DNA of 64,000 nt, taken from Vitis vinifera (Eukaryota > Streptophyta > Magnoliopsida > Vitales > Vitaceae). This document shows, piece after piece, positions 33,555 to 46,271 of the stretch. Position 1 is the first letter of the stretch. Each line of letters begins with the position of its first letter. The position numbers were made by a program, and so were the translations under genes. Under the pieces are notes generated by a model. The model did no database searches. It saw only the letters and a program-made list of their open reading frames with translations, and was not told the DNA's origin. Location: assembly GCF_030704535.1 (NCBI RefSeq), contig NC_081807.1, positions 4,505,001 through 4,569,000 on the forward strand. The letters are read 5' to 3'.

Positions 33555-35291
33555 TCACCATTGAAATATGGACACCTTCAGCACAACATCCTCCCTCTGC
33601 ACCAGCTCAAAGACACAGACATCTCCTTCTTTCAGATTTTTCTCTTCCACAAATTCATTCCAACCCTTGCTTAGCCTTATGTTTCTGCCTCCGTTGAAAA
33701 GGCATGAGAGCAACCACTGTCTTCCCGTAGAATCCTCAAGTTTGATTGATTTCCTCTTTAAATACTTTCTACCAAATTCAGTAGGCACATACTGCAAAAA
33801 CAGCATAAATAGAACTTAGCCTCTCTCAAAGCGCATACACATCAGAATATATAGAGACAAAATTAACGGACTGACCAGGAGTCTGTTCTTATATGGCTTC
33901 ATGATAATAGTGAAGGAAGGGTTTGCAGGCTTAAGCATTCTAGCAGCATGAATAATCCTCTCCCTGCTTTTAGTTCTTCCACATCTCTTTGGCAATAGAG
34001 TTCTAGCATTTGTCTTTGCTTCCTTCCTGTTTTTAATCAATGAGTCCTCTGCACTCAACCAAATTCTGATGTAATGGCCAGTTATTAAAGCAATCTACAT
34101 GGAGAGGAAAACAATACGATTTTGTTAAGCTTACCACAATCTGTTTGATTATGATTTCTATATTTTGCTTTGGCCTTCCCCAACGATAAGCCATGTGAGT
34201 TAAAGATTCTAGAGCTCGATGGATTCAAGTGATCAACCCTAGTTGACTCCACATGATCTTCTATTTTGCACTTCTTGCTTCCTCTGAAACAACCATGCTT
34301 AGTTTTTTTATGCTTCTTGCTTCCCAAAGGATTGGAACCTCTTCTGTGTATTTGCTGACCTACACATACATCAAAAATGCCCTCTCTCAAAGAAGTAAGA
34401 GGCTGCCATGGAGGAGAGGAACCCAAGATTTCAACAGAAACATCATCCTGCATTTCTTCTTCAGGATGGACTGAAGATTGCTTGCCATTATATGGATTTT
34501 GAGAACCATTAGAAGGGTTACATGGATACCTAATCTCACAAGCAGTCAAATCAAATACAGAAACTCTGAAATTTGAAACCCCTTCGTATCCAAAGACTAA
34601 AAAGTACCCACAACCAATGGAGTGATGTTCTGCAAATTCTTGCCAACCATCACAGATCCAACAGCTGTTGTCAGAAGCCTTTTCCAATCTCACAGGCCAA
34701 ACTTGACCCATGGGAGTAGTGAGAGTAGCAGAAGCAGTAAGTTCATCCCGGAAAATGTTGACAAATTTTGGTGGGATTTTCTACAGGTATTCCAAATTAT
34801 GTTAGGGTTCTTTTGTTTCAATAGAATAAATTCAGAAAAAGCTTCTAAAATGAAAATGAATACAGGGAAAGAAGTGTGTGAATGGCATAGAGGCTTCGTC
34901 TATGTGATGCTAATAATAAAGACTGAGAAAATAAAACAAAAAAGGATTCAAAGTTGGATTCAGCTTCCTAAAAACCAGAAACCCACCACTTAATCTTGAG
35001 TCTTAACCTTCGTACAACTGTTTGATAGTGTTTGATTTTTTGCTTTTAATTTCCATACAATATAAGCAACAGAGAAAAAAAGAACCCAAAAACTTCAATT
35101 TTCTTCTACTTTTCTCTATTTTCTCCACAGCCAAACAAAGAACCAAAAACAAGGATCAAGGGGTATCAAAGAAAACAGCAAAAGGAATAGAAGGCTTGAC
35201 ACTTAATTACCAGCTTCGTGTCATTGGCATTGGAGGGTAAGACTATCTTGAAGAAATGATAAGGCCTCTGTCCTCTGCAGTGGCGTTGCAT
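33555..35291 (-). CDS. B3-5: VRN1-like protein with two B3 domains
   Basis: Complete four-exon gene: 35211-35291, 34135-34780, 33876-34048 and 33555-33791, 378 codons, phases 0/1/0. The start is in the same place as in B3-4 and is followed by RPYHFFK. B3 domain 1 spans about residues 10-100 (KIPPKFVNIFRDELTASATL, CDGWQEFAEHHS, FLVFGYEG). The linker (about 105-240) contains EEEMQDDVSVEILGSSPP and several Lys-rich stretches. Domain 2 runs from PANPSFTIIMKP through [41 protein letters not shown] to the C-terminus KVSIFQW. This layout and spacing is that of VRN1-type proteins, which bind DNA with little sequence preference and act in chromatin-based silencing. Applying that role here is by family only. 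Confidence 0.87.
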
Positions 35292-36923
35292 TGCTCTAGA
35301 TTAGTATGGTCTGGAAGCGTTCAGTGTGGTCTCTATCTCTAGATTATCTACGGAGCTTTATATAGAAGTGTTGGTCTATACCACCACAGAGCTTTATATA
35401 GAAGTGCTTTCAGAAAGTGTTTTTTTGTTTTGGAAAAGTTTAACGATGAGGTAACTGCCGATCTCTTCTCTTAATCTCAACCGTTAAAAAAATGCTTCTT
35501 AAAATGAAGATTTTAAAATGCATCCCACAATAAAGATTTTAAAATAACAATGATGAAATCAAATATAAGTAATCTTAATATAAAGCAATAAAACCCGAAT
35601 ATATACATGATGTAATTTGATCGACCATGTACAATACGTAATAATTATAATTCGGTAGCATTGTTCAACGTTTTTGTTTTGTTTTGAAATTGTTTTCAAT
35701 TTTGGGAAATATTAATTTTATGTTTCTCAATTTTGTTATTTGATGTACCTTGTAAATCAATTTGCATGTTTTCCATAAATCACTACAAATTTTCACATGA
35801 TGCGGCATGTTTACTATAAATTCATTGATAAAAACAATGCTTTTAATTATTTTTAAAAAAAAATTCAAACAATAAATAATATTATTTGATGGACTGTGTT
35901 TTCTATTTTTAAGAATAAAAAATATTTTTTATTATTTTTTTATTGTAAAATATTTTATTTTTTTATTTTAAAAAATAGTTTCCTAACAGAAGACACTTCT
36001 TTCCCTAGGAATGAATAATTCATTAAATTAGTGAGGACAAAAACCACCTGTTAAAAGCACCAATGAAAGAGGCTTTAAAGAGCATCCCATGTTTCTTTTT
36101 CTTCTCTTTCTTTGAGTTCCTAGATTTTGCTTCATCCAGGCAATGCAACCCAGCTTCAAAAGCAGAATTCCTAGGCTTGCTGCCATTGAAATAATTAATA
36201 CCTGTATCTCAAGTATACCCAGCTTCTGTTCATTAATCATCTCATGATGTTTGCCCCATCAGCCTCATTTGTAAAAGTTCAAGGGTTTCGTTCTGTTGTA
36301 ACTTCTACCAAGTGTCTGCTGATCTACATATTCATCAAAGACTGTTTAAGAAACAAGAGAACCAGAATCCAAGACTTGAAGGGTCATCATCATCTTCCAT
36401 TTCTTCCACATCAAAGAATCCATGATCGAGTTCTTCAAAAATTCTGAAAGTAACTGAATATGGCTGGTTTGTTCATCTTGTTTCTTGTACAGCAATGTTA
36501 AGACATTTGGATCCCACACTATGAAGGTTTTCCATCATATTTTCTTGCCCTATGAAAAAAACAGGTACAGGATGAAGCTTACAAGTGGCTTCCTTTCATG
36601 GTCATTCTTCAACATTCTAATTCCTTCAAACATCAAATATTCATAAGAAATTAAACATATGAACAGAAAATAAATACTCAACCTGCTAATATTGATCTCT
36701 ACCACTGCACTGAGTACTCTCAGTTCTCAAGATTCTTGTCTGCAACTAAGATATGCTATTCTGGCCCAGTTCAGTATTTTCATTGATCGGAAAATCACTG
36801 TACAGCCCCATTAAAGGCATATATATATACAGATTTTTAAAACAAAAGAGATACCTGATAAAGCCTAGCAATTCCAAAATTACCGATCATTGGATTTCGA
36901 ATAAGTTAAGTTCTGCCAGGCTT
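35292..36923. other. Spacer between B3-5 and B3-6
   Basis: Apart from the pseudogene fragment at 36050-36440, I find no gene. 35450-36000 is AT-rich. Confidence 0.45.
36050..36440 (-). pseudogene. Fragment of a VRN1-like exon 2 (linker region)
   Basis: The minus strand aligns in order with the linker part of exon 2 of B3-6 (37600-37890): a Lys/Arg-rich end, a block equivalent to [25 protein letters not shown], and a block equivalent to [15 protein letters not shown]. Many indels break the frame. No B3 domain exon accompanies it, so this is an old partial copy. Confidence 0.65.
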
Positions 36924-38827
36924 TCAGTTTGAAGATTGAGTCTCCACTCTTGCATCATCAAGGACACGAAATATGGAAACTTTCAGAACAACATCCTCCA
37001 TATTGATGAGCTCAAAGACACAAACATCGCCTTCCTCCAAATTATTGTCCTTAACAAATTCAGTCCATCCCTTACTTAATTTAACTCGACTCTCCCCAGA
37101 AAGGCATCGAACATGCCATTGTTTCCCATCAGAGGTCTGAAGTTTGATGAATTTTGAGACCCCATTGAGATACTTTTCTGCAAACCTGGATGGCATATGC
37201 TGGCCAACCAAAAAGAGTTTCATGGAATAAGAATTTTTTGAAAGTGAAATTGATAGTTCATGTATAAGGCATCCAGTTCAATAGCTCACCAAGAGGAACC
37301 TCTCATGCACATAGGATCGTCGCAAGATAACCCTGCAGAATGGATTACTAGGCTGGAACATTTCTGCGGCATGAAGTGCCCTCTTCTTTTCCTCCATTGT
37401 TACAACTCTCCACCTCTGCTTTGAAGTTTCCGCAGAAGTTTTAAGGTCAGGCATTTCTACTTCATCTTTGTGTTTGGCTGGTGATTCATTTGCATCTGCA
37501 ATTTTATCCAATTACTGATGAGAAAATTCATTTCTAGAAGCATTGGATGGAAGAGGAACTAAAGAGATTACCAGGTTCATTTCTCTTCCTTTTTGCTTTG
37601 GTTCTATATGTTTTTCCATTTGCTTCATCCAAACGAAGCAATCCCACTTTACATTCAGAATTCGTTAGCTCACTGCTGTTGAATTGAATGCCTATGTCTC
37701 GGCTAGACCGAATTGTGACTTGTAAACTATTAGCATCTTTTGCCAGATGCAAATTTTCATTGTAATTTTTACCAAGGGGTTGCTGATCTATGCATTCATC
37801 AAAGACTTTACTTCTCAAAGAAACAGGAGAAGCAGAACCCAAAATTTCAACAGAGTCATCATCATCATTCATTTCTTCCCCATCAGATGCAGGACATTGC
37901 TTGCCATGGCTGGTTTTCTCAGAATTTCTAAGATTATTAGATGGATAGTTTATCTCAGAAGCAGTCAAGTCAAATATGTTGACATTGAAATTCGAATTTC
38001 CTTCATATCTGAAGATTAAAAAGTACCCAACATGGATAGAGTAATATTCTACAAATTCATGCCAACCATGGTAGAACCAGAACTTGTTGTCAGCTTTCGT
38101 TAAACCCACATACCAAACACCACCATTGGGAAGAGTAAGAGTTGTAACAGCAGAAAGTTGATCCCCAGATTTCTTGACAAACTTCTGTGGGATCCTCTGT
38201 AAGAACCCAAAACATGTTAGGCTCTGTTCATCTCAGTGGAGATGAAATTAGGGGAAGAAAGTCTATGATGAGAATTACAAACTAAGAATTTACAAGAAAA
38301 TATGGCATAAAAAATATAGATAATTAATTCCCAAGAAGCTTCACGTTCATTATCAAATCAAAACCACCCAACAGAGTGCTGCATGCATAACCATAGGAAA
38401 GAGTTTTCTTAATGCATGTCAAGAACATTAAGAGATTTCTACCCTAGACCTAAAACAAGAAGGACTTTCCAATCCACCCAAGAGGAAGGAAAATTATTGA
38501 ACCCTATTTTCAGGGAAAACGAAATTTCAATATCACGTTTCTAACCCAAAAAGATTTCATCCTTCAATGCTGACATACATGCAATCCAAGAAACCCACAT
38601 TTCATCCAGATTCCAACAATTTAGACCAAAACAAAACCTAGATCACCCAAATCCCTTCATATATATATATAGAGAGAGAGAGGGCAAGAAGAGCAAATAG
38701 TTGGTGCTACCAGTCTCTTGGCCTGTAGAACGGATGAGACAATGAGCTTGTAGAAAAGCAAAGACCTCGTCGGCTGAGAACTGGGCCGGCGACAATGGCT
38801 ATGGTCAAGTGTTTCCTGCTCCGGCAT
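36924..38827 (-). CDS. B3-6: VRN1-like protein with two B3 domains
   Basis: Complete four-exon gene: 38711-38827, 37572-38196, 37290-37495 and 36924-37199, 407 codons, phases 0/1/0. Exon 1 starts [12 protein letters not shown] and ends with the first B3 strand [17 protein letters not shown]. Exon 2 continues [20 protein letters not shown], then [12 protein letters not shown] and [17 protein letters not shown]. The linker (about residues 125-247) contains [14 protein letters not shown] and a basic KAKRKRNE. Domain 2 starts in exon 3 ([15 protein letters not shown]) and ends in exon 4 ([20 protein letters not shown] ... [28 protein letters not shown]). The tail is about 16 residues longer than in B3-5. 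The basic cluster could serve as a nuclear localisation signal. Confidence 0.87.
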
Positions 38828-39198
38828 TGTTACTTCCGCCGGAAAATTCAGACCATCTTTGGTGCTTTGCTCTCAGTTCAAGAAAAGCGTGCTCTTCTTG
38901 ATCAACGGAGGTTTGGATCTATATTTTCTAAAAATAAAATAATAAATAATAACTTGTATATTTTCCCAACGTCCTCGTCGTGTCGTGTGTTATGGGATTC
39001 CACTCCTCTTGTTTACACAGCGTATGCGTGGGCAGCGTGGCATGTCATGGGATTGTAGCCTAAGCGTATTGATTACTATTTAAAAAGTGTTATTTGATAG
39101 CTTGTAATTAACTCTTATAAACACTTTTGTGTAGTAGTTATCACTTTTTTACCCAATTAACATATTAAAGACCTTTGCAATCAATTCTAATCAAATTG

Positions 39199-41030
39199 TG
39201 TTAAGTTTTGGTGTTTTAATAGTTTTTTTATCACCAAAGCAATCAGATATTGAGGAGAGTTCTTTGGAATCCATGGCAAAGCAATGGAAAGCTCAGAAAC
39301 ATGAAGAACCGAAGCTTTGAAGTCATTTGCCATAAGCAAATCCGGAATGCAAGGAGCAAAAGATATCCGGACAGGGCATCCGGACACACCATCGGAGGGC
39401 GGCGGAACGTGAGTTGTAGCAAGGCTTGCTCACAGTAGTCAATGATCCGGACAACATATCCGGATAGGATATGCTATCATCCGAAGTGTAATGTTCACGA
39501 GTGCTGTGTGCTTCAACTTGAGGGAATCCGGATAGGGGAGCACGTCGCGTGTCCTCTTGGGGAATCCAGATGGAGTTGATCCGGATAGCCTTGCGCACTC
39601 CGTGTCATCCGGGAAAGGGGTCCCTACACCTTGCACACGCAGACGGTCCCCCTTTGCGCAGCATAGCTCATTCCAACCGGGGAGGAATTCCGTCCGCTGA
39701 CATTTCACATCCGGAATTCCGTACGCCGACATTTTACATCCGGATATCTCACAGCCAGATGGGAGAGCAGGACGTTTCAACTTCTCCGGATAAACATATC
39801 CGGACCTTCTGATAACGCTTACCCGCAGAGTTTTTCTCTCAGTATACAGTGCAGCGGTGTTCTCCTGAAGCTTCCTGATATTTCCGACCGACATCTTGAG
39901 ATATTTTGCTTTAGATATTTGTTGTCTAAATCCTCAAAGTCTCCTTGTAACCCACCTATCATAGGATTCCTTAGTCTTTAAGTAAGAAAAATGGTGAATA
40001 ACCTCATATATATAGTTTGTAATTTTCTTTACAGAAGATAATTATGTAATCGGTGGAAGGAAGAAATATATTTTACAGAGCACTTGCTCTGTTTTTCCTT
40101 CATATATTTGTTTTCTCGATTAGTTTTCTTACGAGCCAAACAAGCTCTGAGGAAGTTTCCTCAGAGAATGAGTGGTTAGACTTTTAGTTCCTTGGAGTTA
40201 AGGTTGCCGGGAAAGGTTCCAAGTGCAAGAATTTGTAGCTTTGTGGTTTCAGTCATTAATGAAAAGAAAGTGTGATCCTTAATGATTTCTATGTTTTTAG
40301 TTAACTTAAAACACTTTCAATTCACTTGAGCCAACACTTGGTAAAGCAAGTGATCTCTGTCCATGGAGATGCACTAGTTTACCTTTTACGAGCTTTTGGG
40401 AAGTGACTTGAAGGTAGGATTTTCTAGAATTGCTAACACATGGTAAGCTTTTGGACTCCAAGAAGACATCCATTAGTTATCTTTTGCGAGCTTGAGAAAG
40501 GAAGTTCAAAGTTAAAGATCACCTTGAATGGCAAATGTTAGGTGAGAGGCACGAGCCATTGCAAGTTGCATCAGTGAGAGGGAATTAGAGCTGGAATCCA
40601 TTTAAAGGATACATTTGTACAACACTGGTTAGAGAATTGACTATATGTTAATTCTCTAATACGAGGAAATGAACCAAATGACCAGAGCTTTGTTTTTGCA
40701 TAAGGAACCTCCCCTGTGAACCTAAACCTCCAAGGAATGTTTTTCTTCATAAGTAATTTTCATTACTTTCTTTTTAGTTAGCTTTAAACAAAACCTCATT
40801 TAAACAAAGTTTGTGTTTTATTTCTTAAGCTAACCTTGAAATAAAAAAGCACCAATTTACTTTGAATTGGTATCAGTTGTGAGTTGAAAACCCTTCCTAG
40901 TGAACGATCCTAGAGCCACTATGCTATATTAGCTAAGCTATCCTAATGCATGGTGATATAGGTTATAAATTTTGTTCATTACTTCCTCAGTCAAAGAGCA
41001 CCAGCTGGACATGAAATAGCTGAGACACCA
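39199..41030 (+). mobile_element. Probable solo LTR of a large LTR retrotransposon
   Basis: About 1.8 kb starting TG and ending CA, with ATTG on both sides (39195-39198 and 41031-41034) that may be the target duplication. The composition differs sharply from the flanks: the first 600 bases are GC-richer and carry about ten TCCGGA motifs. No internal coding region follows, so it looks like the product of LTR-LTR recombination. Family not determined. Orientation is a guess. Confidence 0.5.
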
Positions 41031-42277
41031 ATTGGGAACGAATCACGTATAGATGTAGACAGTTTTTTGGTTGGTTAATTTGGAATATCTAGGGGATTAG
41101 GTACGAGTTATTATAAATGATATCATAATCGATCCTCAATTTATTTGATCTCGTAATCTCATTGGATACTTGGTCTTGTGAGAGGTGCTTATTTATTTGA
41201 TCTTGTAATCTTGGATATAATAAGGACGTTATTTTTATATGAAGGATATTTGTGATGTCTCACATTAAATAAGATAAGGTTGAATATGAGTTTTTATAAG
41301 TTAAAATGTGTCTAGACATCATAGACATCACAATATGAATTTAAATGACATTTGAGTTAATTATTATCATTTTCTCTTTTATATTCAATTATGCTTTTTA
41401 AATCTTCTCATTATGCAAATAAACTGAAGATCATATGAAACTTAGTATGCGAGATTCATTATCCAATTCAATTTAATTAATACCAAAATTTTTCAAAATG
41501 GTTAAGAACAACATGTTCTTAATTGGATAATAATTAACTATATATTATGACAGAAAAAACTTAGTTTATTTAGATATTTAGAAAAAAAATGAATTAAATA
41601 TATTTTCATTATTTATTTCAAATCAAATTTTGTTAACTCTTATCATCTTTAAATATTGTTATTTATTTTTAATAAAAATATAATTTATGATTTTATTAAA
41701 ATATTAATATCCATATAATTTATAATATCTATTAAAATATTATCATCTCTCCTAAGATTTTTTTTTTTATTTTTATTTTGTGTTTTATTATAATATTAGC
41801 ATTCATATCTTACCAAAATTATCATTAAATTATTTATGTAAAAACAATTATTATCCAGTTATTTTAGATTTATTTCTTATAATTTAGTACTTATTTTGAA
41901 ATTTATATGAATTTTTAAAATCCTATAATTCATTATTAAAACTTCACAACCTTTTGTTGTAAAAAGGTTATGATTAAGAAAATTATAGAATTTTCATCAA
42001 AAAATAATTGTTAAAAAAACTAATAACGTGGTAAAATAGTTTGAAAAAACTAGTCCAAAAAAATTGCGATATTGTTATATAATTGAGGGAAAAAGAGTTA
42101 GGATTTTTTTTCTTTTTAAATTGGGAGTTGTACCAAAAGATTCAAGTATTTATCAAACAAGTCAACGTACTTCTTTGGTGGTTGTTTTGGAGCAAGAAAT
42201 AAAAAGGAGGAAAATAAAAGTAAAAAACATGTTCTTCTTAAATGCACAACTATATAGGCTTTTTGTTTAAAATTAAA

Positions 42278-42412
42278 AATGGGTTTGGTAGTAATCTTAG
42301 AAAGCGATTTTAACCTTTTTAGTATTTAAAAACTTTTATCAAATAAATTGTTTTCTAAGTGCTAAAAAAAATTAGAAACTTTTCATAAAATTATTGTCAA
42401 ACAAACTTTAAA
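42278..42412. repeat. Foldback MITE-like element, relative of the one at 8311-8435
   Basis: It starts ATGGGTTTGGTAGTAATCTT and ends with an imperfect inverted copy (AATTATTGTCAAACAAACTT). It has the same AGCGATTTTAA / AGTGCT inner pattern as the copy in B3-2. No coding sequence. Confidence 0.5.
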
Positions 42413-43482
42413 TAAAAGAATGAATACAAATATAAAGATTTTCATTATGCTATATATATATATAATGAATAGTGGTAGTTGACAAGAGTTATTTGATCCG
42501 AACGATCAAACAATTAAAAAGGAATCTATTGGAATAAAAGAAATCAATAAAAAAAAGTCAATCGGAGATCATACAAATTAATGAAGAATGAGGAGATACG
42601 AGAAATTAGAGAAACTTTAGTGGTATATAATGAGATTAGTTTATAATCAACAAAATGTGGATACTTATACTACCAAAGCTAATGAGGATATTGATAATTA
42701 TGCTCAAATCAATTGCAAGACCATCAAGAACATGTATAGAGATAACTTATAACACATGTAATATTTCTATTAGGCCTTTATCCTTTTTTTTTAGGTTCAT
42801 TAGGGTTGACGAGCCTTTATCCTTCCGATTATCTCGGTAAGAATTTGATATCTTTAATTCCATCTTACCAAAATATAAATATATATTTTTTCCATTCTCT
42901 TATAGGAGATTTCCTAAAAACAAGTAGTCAGATTCTCCTCGGATGATAACTATAAGAATAGTAGTTAAAAGATGACATTTGTGTCTATAATGTCCTTGTC
43001 CTTTATATAGAAATTAATGGAAGTTATTGAATAGCCTATTTCTTGCATGCACCGATTAGGAACCGAAGAAAGAATGCTTGCTTAGTAGAGGGAAAAAAAA
43101 AAATCAAGGATTCACCATTTTCTATGAATAACTCATGGAAGTATCTTCTCATTTGAGCCAAATTAGACATATGTAACACAATCAAGGAGATTGTTTTTGT
43201 ATGCAAAAATGGTCATCTATGTGCACAGAAATCTACTCGACTCAATTCACTTGCTAATAAAACCAGTAACAAACCAAAAATTCATCCCATACAACATCAT
43301 GTTGCAAGACTGAATTTCTTTCAGTGCCCATTAGCAAAGATCATCTGGCCATTGTGGATGAAGTCATTGTAAAGGTGAAAGGCCACAATTTCACAAACCC
43401 AAAAATGACATAACTGAGAAACATGAGAGGGGATCATCATCAGACCTTTCAATACTGCATATATGCTTCACTTCTTGCTCAA

Positions 43483-44546
43483 TCATAAAACATGGACCTG
43501 CATTACATTTTTTTCAACAAGCTCAAATCGGCAGGTGCCACCTTGCTTGAGACTGTTTTCACGTACAAAGGTACTCCACCCTCCAGACAAGGAATGTCTT
43601 TTTGCATGGTAGATGCAGTTCACTTCCCAAGTTTTCCCTGCTGAGTTCCTGAGGACAACCTTCAGCTTTGCTGGGGGAAAGTGTGACTGAGAGAAGGCTT
43701 TGGGAATGGTCTGCATGAAAAACATCTAATCAGTAAACTACTCATGAACAAGATATTTCTTTTTCCATACATTTGACTGAATCTCAAGCAACTGCAAGTT
43801 TTTCTAAGGATGAAGGTGGGCATTTTACAGAAGATTAGTTTCTGATGATTTAGCAGAAAGAAAAACCACTTAGAAAAGATACCCACCAGGAGAAAACATT
43901 TCTCCACACAGGACTTGGTCATGAGACACTCAAAGTAAGGAAATTTGGAGGTGAAAGACCTAGTTTTCTGAGTCCTTGAACTTTCAACAGGGCCCTGCAG
44001 GGAGCCAACTGGGTATTTCCTTGGCCTACCCCGAGACCGTTTTCCACTACTGGCTCCTGTTTCTTCTTCTGTTGGGTTATCAGAGATGGGGGCTGATCTT
44101 TTGACTCCATTCTTCTCGAAAATTTTGACATGGAAACGCATATCCCCATCATATATAAAGACCAAGAACTCATCGTCCCCTAAGTTGTTCTCTCTCATAA
44201 ACTCCTTCCACCCATCCTCAAGATAGGTCCCATCTGGATTCTTCCACACTGTAACACCCCAATGGCCACCGGAAGAACACGTTAGGGTTGCTCTATCGGA
44301 GATGTCTCCAGCCAGATGCTTGATGAAAGCTGGAGGGATCCGCTGCAAGGTCATAAAAGATCAAAGAACAAGAAGATAGAACAATCCCATTGTTGGGTCA
44401 CATGCAAATATTCAGATAATGAGAAAAAGAGGAATTACCAAATGCTTCTTGACATCTTCTCCACGGATGATCTTAAAAAAGTGAGGCCTATCATCTTCAA
44501 TCCTCATTCTTTTGTTCTCCAAGATTTGCCTATTTGAAGTTTGCAT
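43483..44546 (-). CDS. B3-7: compact B3 / AT-hook / B3 protein
   Basis: Three exons, 44439-44546, 43887-44342 and 43483-43710, 263 codons, all junctions phase 0. Exon 1 (MQTSNRQILENKRMRIEDDR, then PHFFKIIRGEDVKKHL) gives the first B3 strand. Exon 2 continues RIPPAFIKHLAGDISDRATL ... DGWKEFMRENNLGDDEFLVFIYDG. The short linker carries GKRSRGRPRKYPVGS, a canonical AT-hook core (about residues 137-151). Domain 2 starts FPYFECLMTKSCVEKCFLL and ends in exon 3 (TIPKAFSQSHFPPAKLKVVL ... GGWSTFVRENSLKQGGTCRFELVEKN). The usual Asp in the GDVC turn is Gly here. Acidic linker absent. Function unknown. DNA binding through two B3 domains plus the AT-hook is inferred. Confidence 0.85.
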
Positions 44547-46271
44547 CTTCTTGTTAAGGTGCTTCCTGAAACTCAGAACCAAACAAATGAAAAAAGCAGA
44601 CTTCTGGCTTCTGGGTTAGGGCTTGACCGTTTGAACTTGTAGCAGGAAAAAGAACCAGACAAATGAAAAAGGCAGGAAGCAATTCCTGCAGTTGGCTCCA
44701 GCTACAAGCTTACCAATCTAAAAAAATGGGTTTGCATTAAAATGGAAGATTCCCATTCCTGGTATCTGAAAAATGACAGATATCCGAAACTTGCATTGAT
44801 TCCAAAAGTCTACTGCTTTTTCAGAGCCATTGATCACTGTACATGATTCGGTGATGCTGAGATTGATCTCGATCTGATTCTCTGCAACATGGGTTGTAAT
44901 TTGTTTCTAGTGAATAAGTGTTTCAAAAGGAAGAAAATTCTATAGTTTTAGTTTTAAATGCCTCTGGTTTGACTGAGGAAAGAAGTCCCAAAACTTTTGA
45001 AAAACTCCTCGAGTTTACATACAAAAAGGCTAAGAAAAGTTTCAAAGAGATGAAAGGAAAAAAAAACTGAGGATAAATAGGAAAAAAGAGATTTCAAATT
45101 TAGAGGTTATAAAAAGTTAAATAATTGATCTTCTTTCCATACTTCAAAATTTGGTCAACAATTTTAAATGATCAACATTCATCTACCTTAACCGTGGGAT
45201 AATTTTTGGTTAGAATTTGATACCTTTTTAAAATTAAAAATTTTAAAATTGATAAATTAATCTCCATAATGTAATATACATTTCAATTTTATTGCATTAC
45301 AAACACTCCCCTCATGTAAATACAACGATTTCATTATATCCCACAGGTTTATGAGACCAAATAGACAAACACATCTTACGGAGTCAAATAAATACTCACA
45401 TTGAGTTACGTTTCACACGTTTATGAGACTAAATAGACAAACACCTCTTACGGAGTCAAATAAATACTCACATTGAGTTATGTTTCACACGTTTATGAGA
45501 CCAAATAGACAAACACTTTTCACGGAGTCAAATAAACCAGCACACCGAGTCAGAGATTGGCTCTGATACTATTTGTGATAATCTATACCTCCAACTGTGT
45601 AAATATTATCTGTTTTTAGACCCAAACCACCCAAATTCCTATTGAAATTGGTTTGAGCCCCAAGCGTAAGTGTTAATTTAAAAAATTTCTAGCAATTTGT
45701 TAACAATCATACATAATTAAATTCTTATTGTGGTAGCCAATTATGATAAATGTTATTATTTTTCAAAATGATAATTTTTAAATTAAAAAAATGATCAATT
45801 TTAAAATTTTAAAAGGAGAAATATATATAATATTATAAATATTTTCAATATATGAAAATAAATACATTTAACACTTGATATTATTCATGAGTTAATTTTA
45901 TTCACTTCCTTGATATTTTTTAGTTAAACATACCTAATGTTCATTGATTTAAAATTTCAATTACATCTAAATATGCCTGATATCCATTGATTTGAAATTT
46001 CAACTAAATCTATTCAAATTTTAAATAAAATTAAACACAAATTAATTCTATTTTTTATTTTATTTTTCCCTTGAAAATGAATAAATGTGAGAACACAACC
46101 ATTTTCATAATTTTTTTCCTTTATGAATTTGGATATAATATTGTGAGCCCTTTTCCCATCCCACTGGATAAAGGGGGCCTTGCCATCAACATTTGCAATT
46201 TTCACTTTAACAACACAGTGGATTGAAAAAGCAATTTCCAACTGTCAATAACTGTTATTTTCCCACCCAAA
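44547..46271. other. Divergent intergenic region between B3-7 and the PPR gene
   Basis: No gene seen. It contains a 72-bp tandem repeat (45342-45555) followed by GGCTCTGATACTATTTGT, which resembles the complement of an LTR-element primer binding site, so a decayed LTR fragment on the minus strand may lie at about 45555-45680. The promoters of both genes should be at the two ends. Confidence 0.45.
45342..45555. repeat. 72-bp tandem repeat, about three copies
   Basis: Units begin GTTTATGAGAC at 45347, 45419 and 45491 and share AAATAGACAAACAC and CGGAGTCAAATAAA. The third copy diverges in its last third. Confidence 0.9.

Larger units (their letters stand above)
38828..43482. other. Gene-free stretch with repeats
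   Basis: No host gene is supported. 39199-41030 is a probable solo LTR and 42278-42412 a foldback element. The rest, especially 41100-42270, is very AT-rich with no conserved open frame. Confidence 0.5.

Noticed and set aside
39323-39894. Open frames of 90-150 codons at the start of the solo LTR
   Set aside because: Local GC-rich sequence with repeated TCCGGA makes stops rare. Frames overlap on both strands and no domain is seen.
45342-45555. CRISPR-like array
   Set aside because: The repeats are contiguous 72-bp tandem copies without unique spacers, in plant nuclear DNA.
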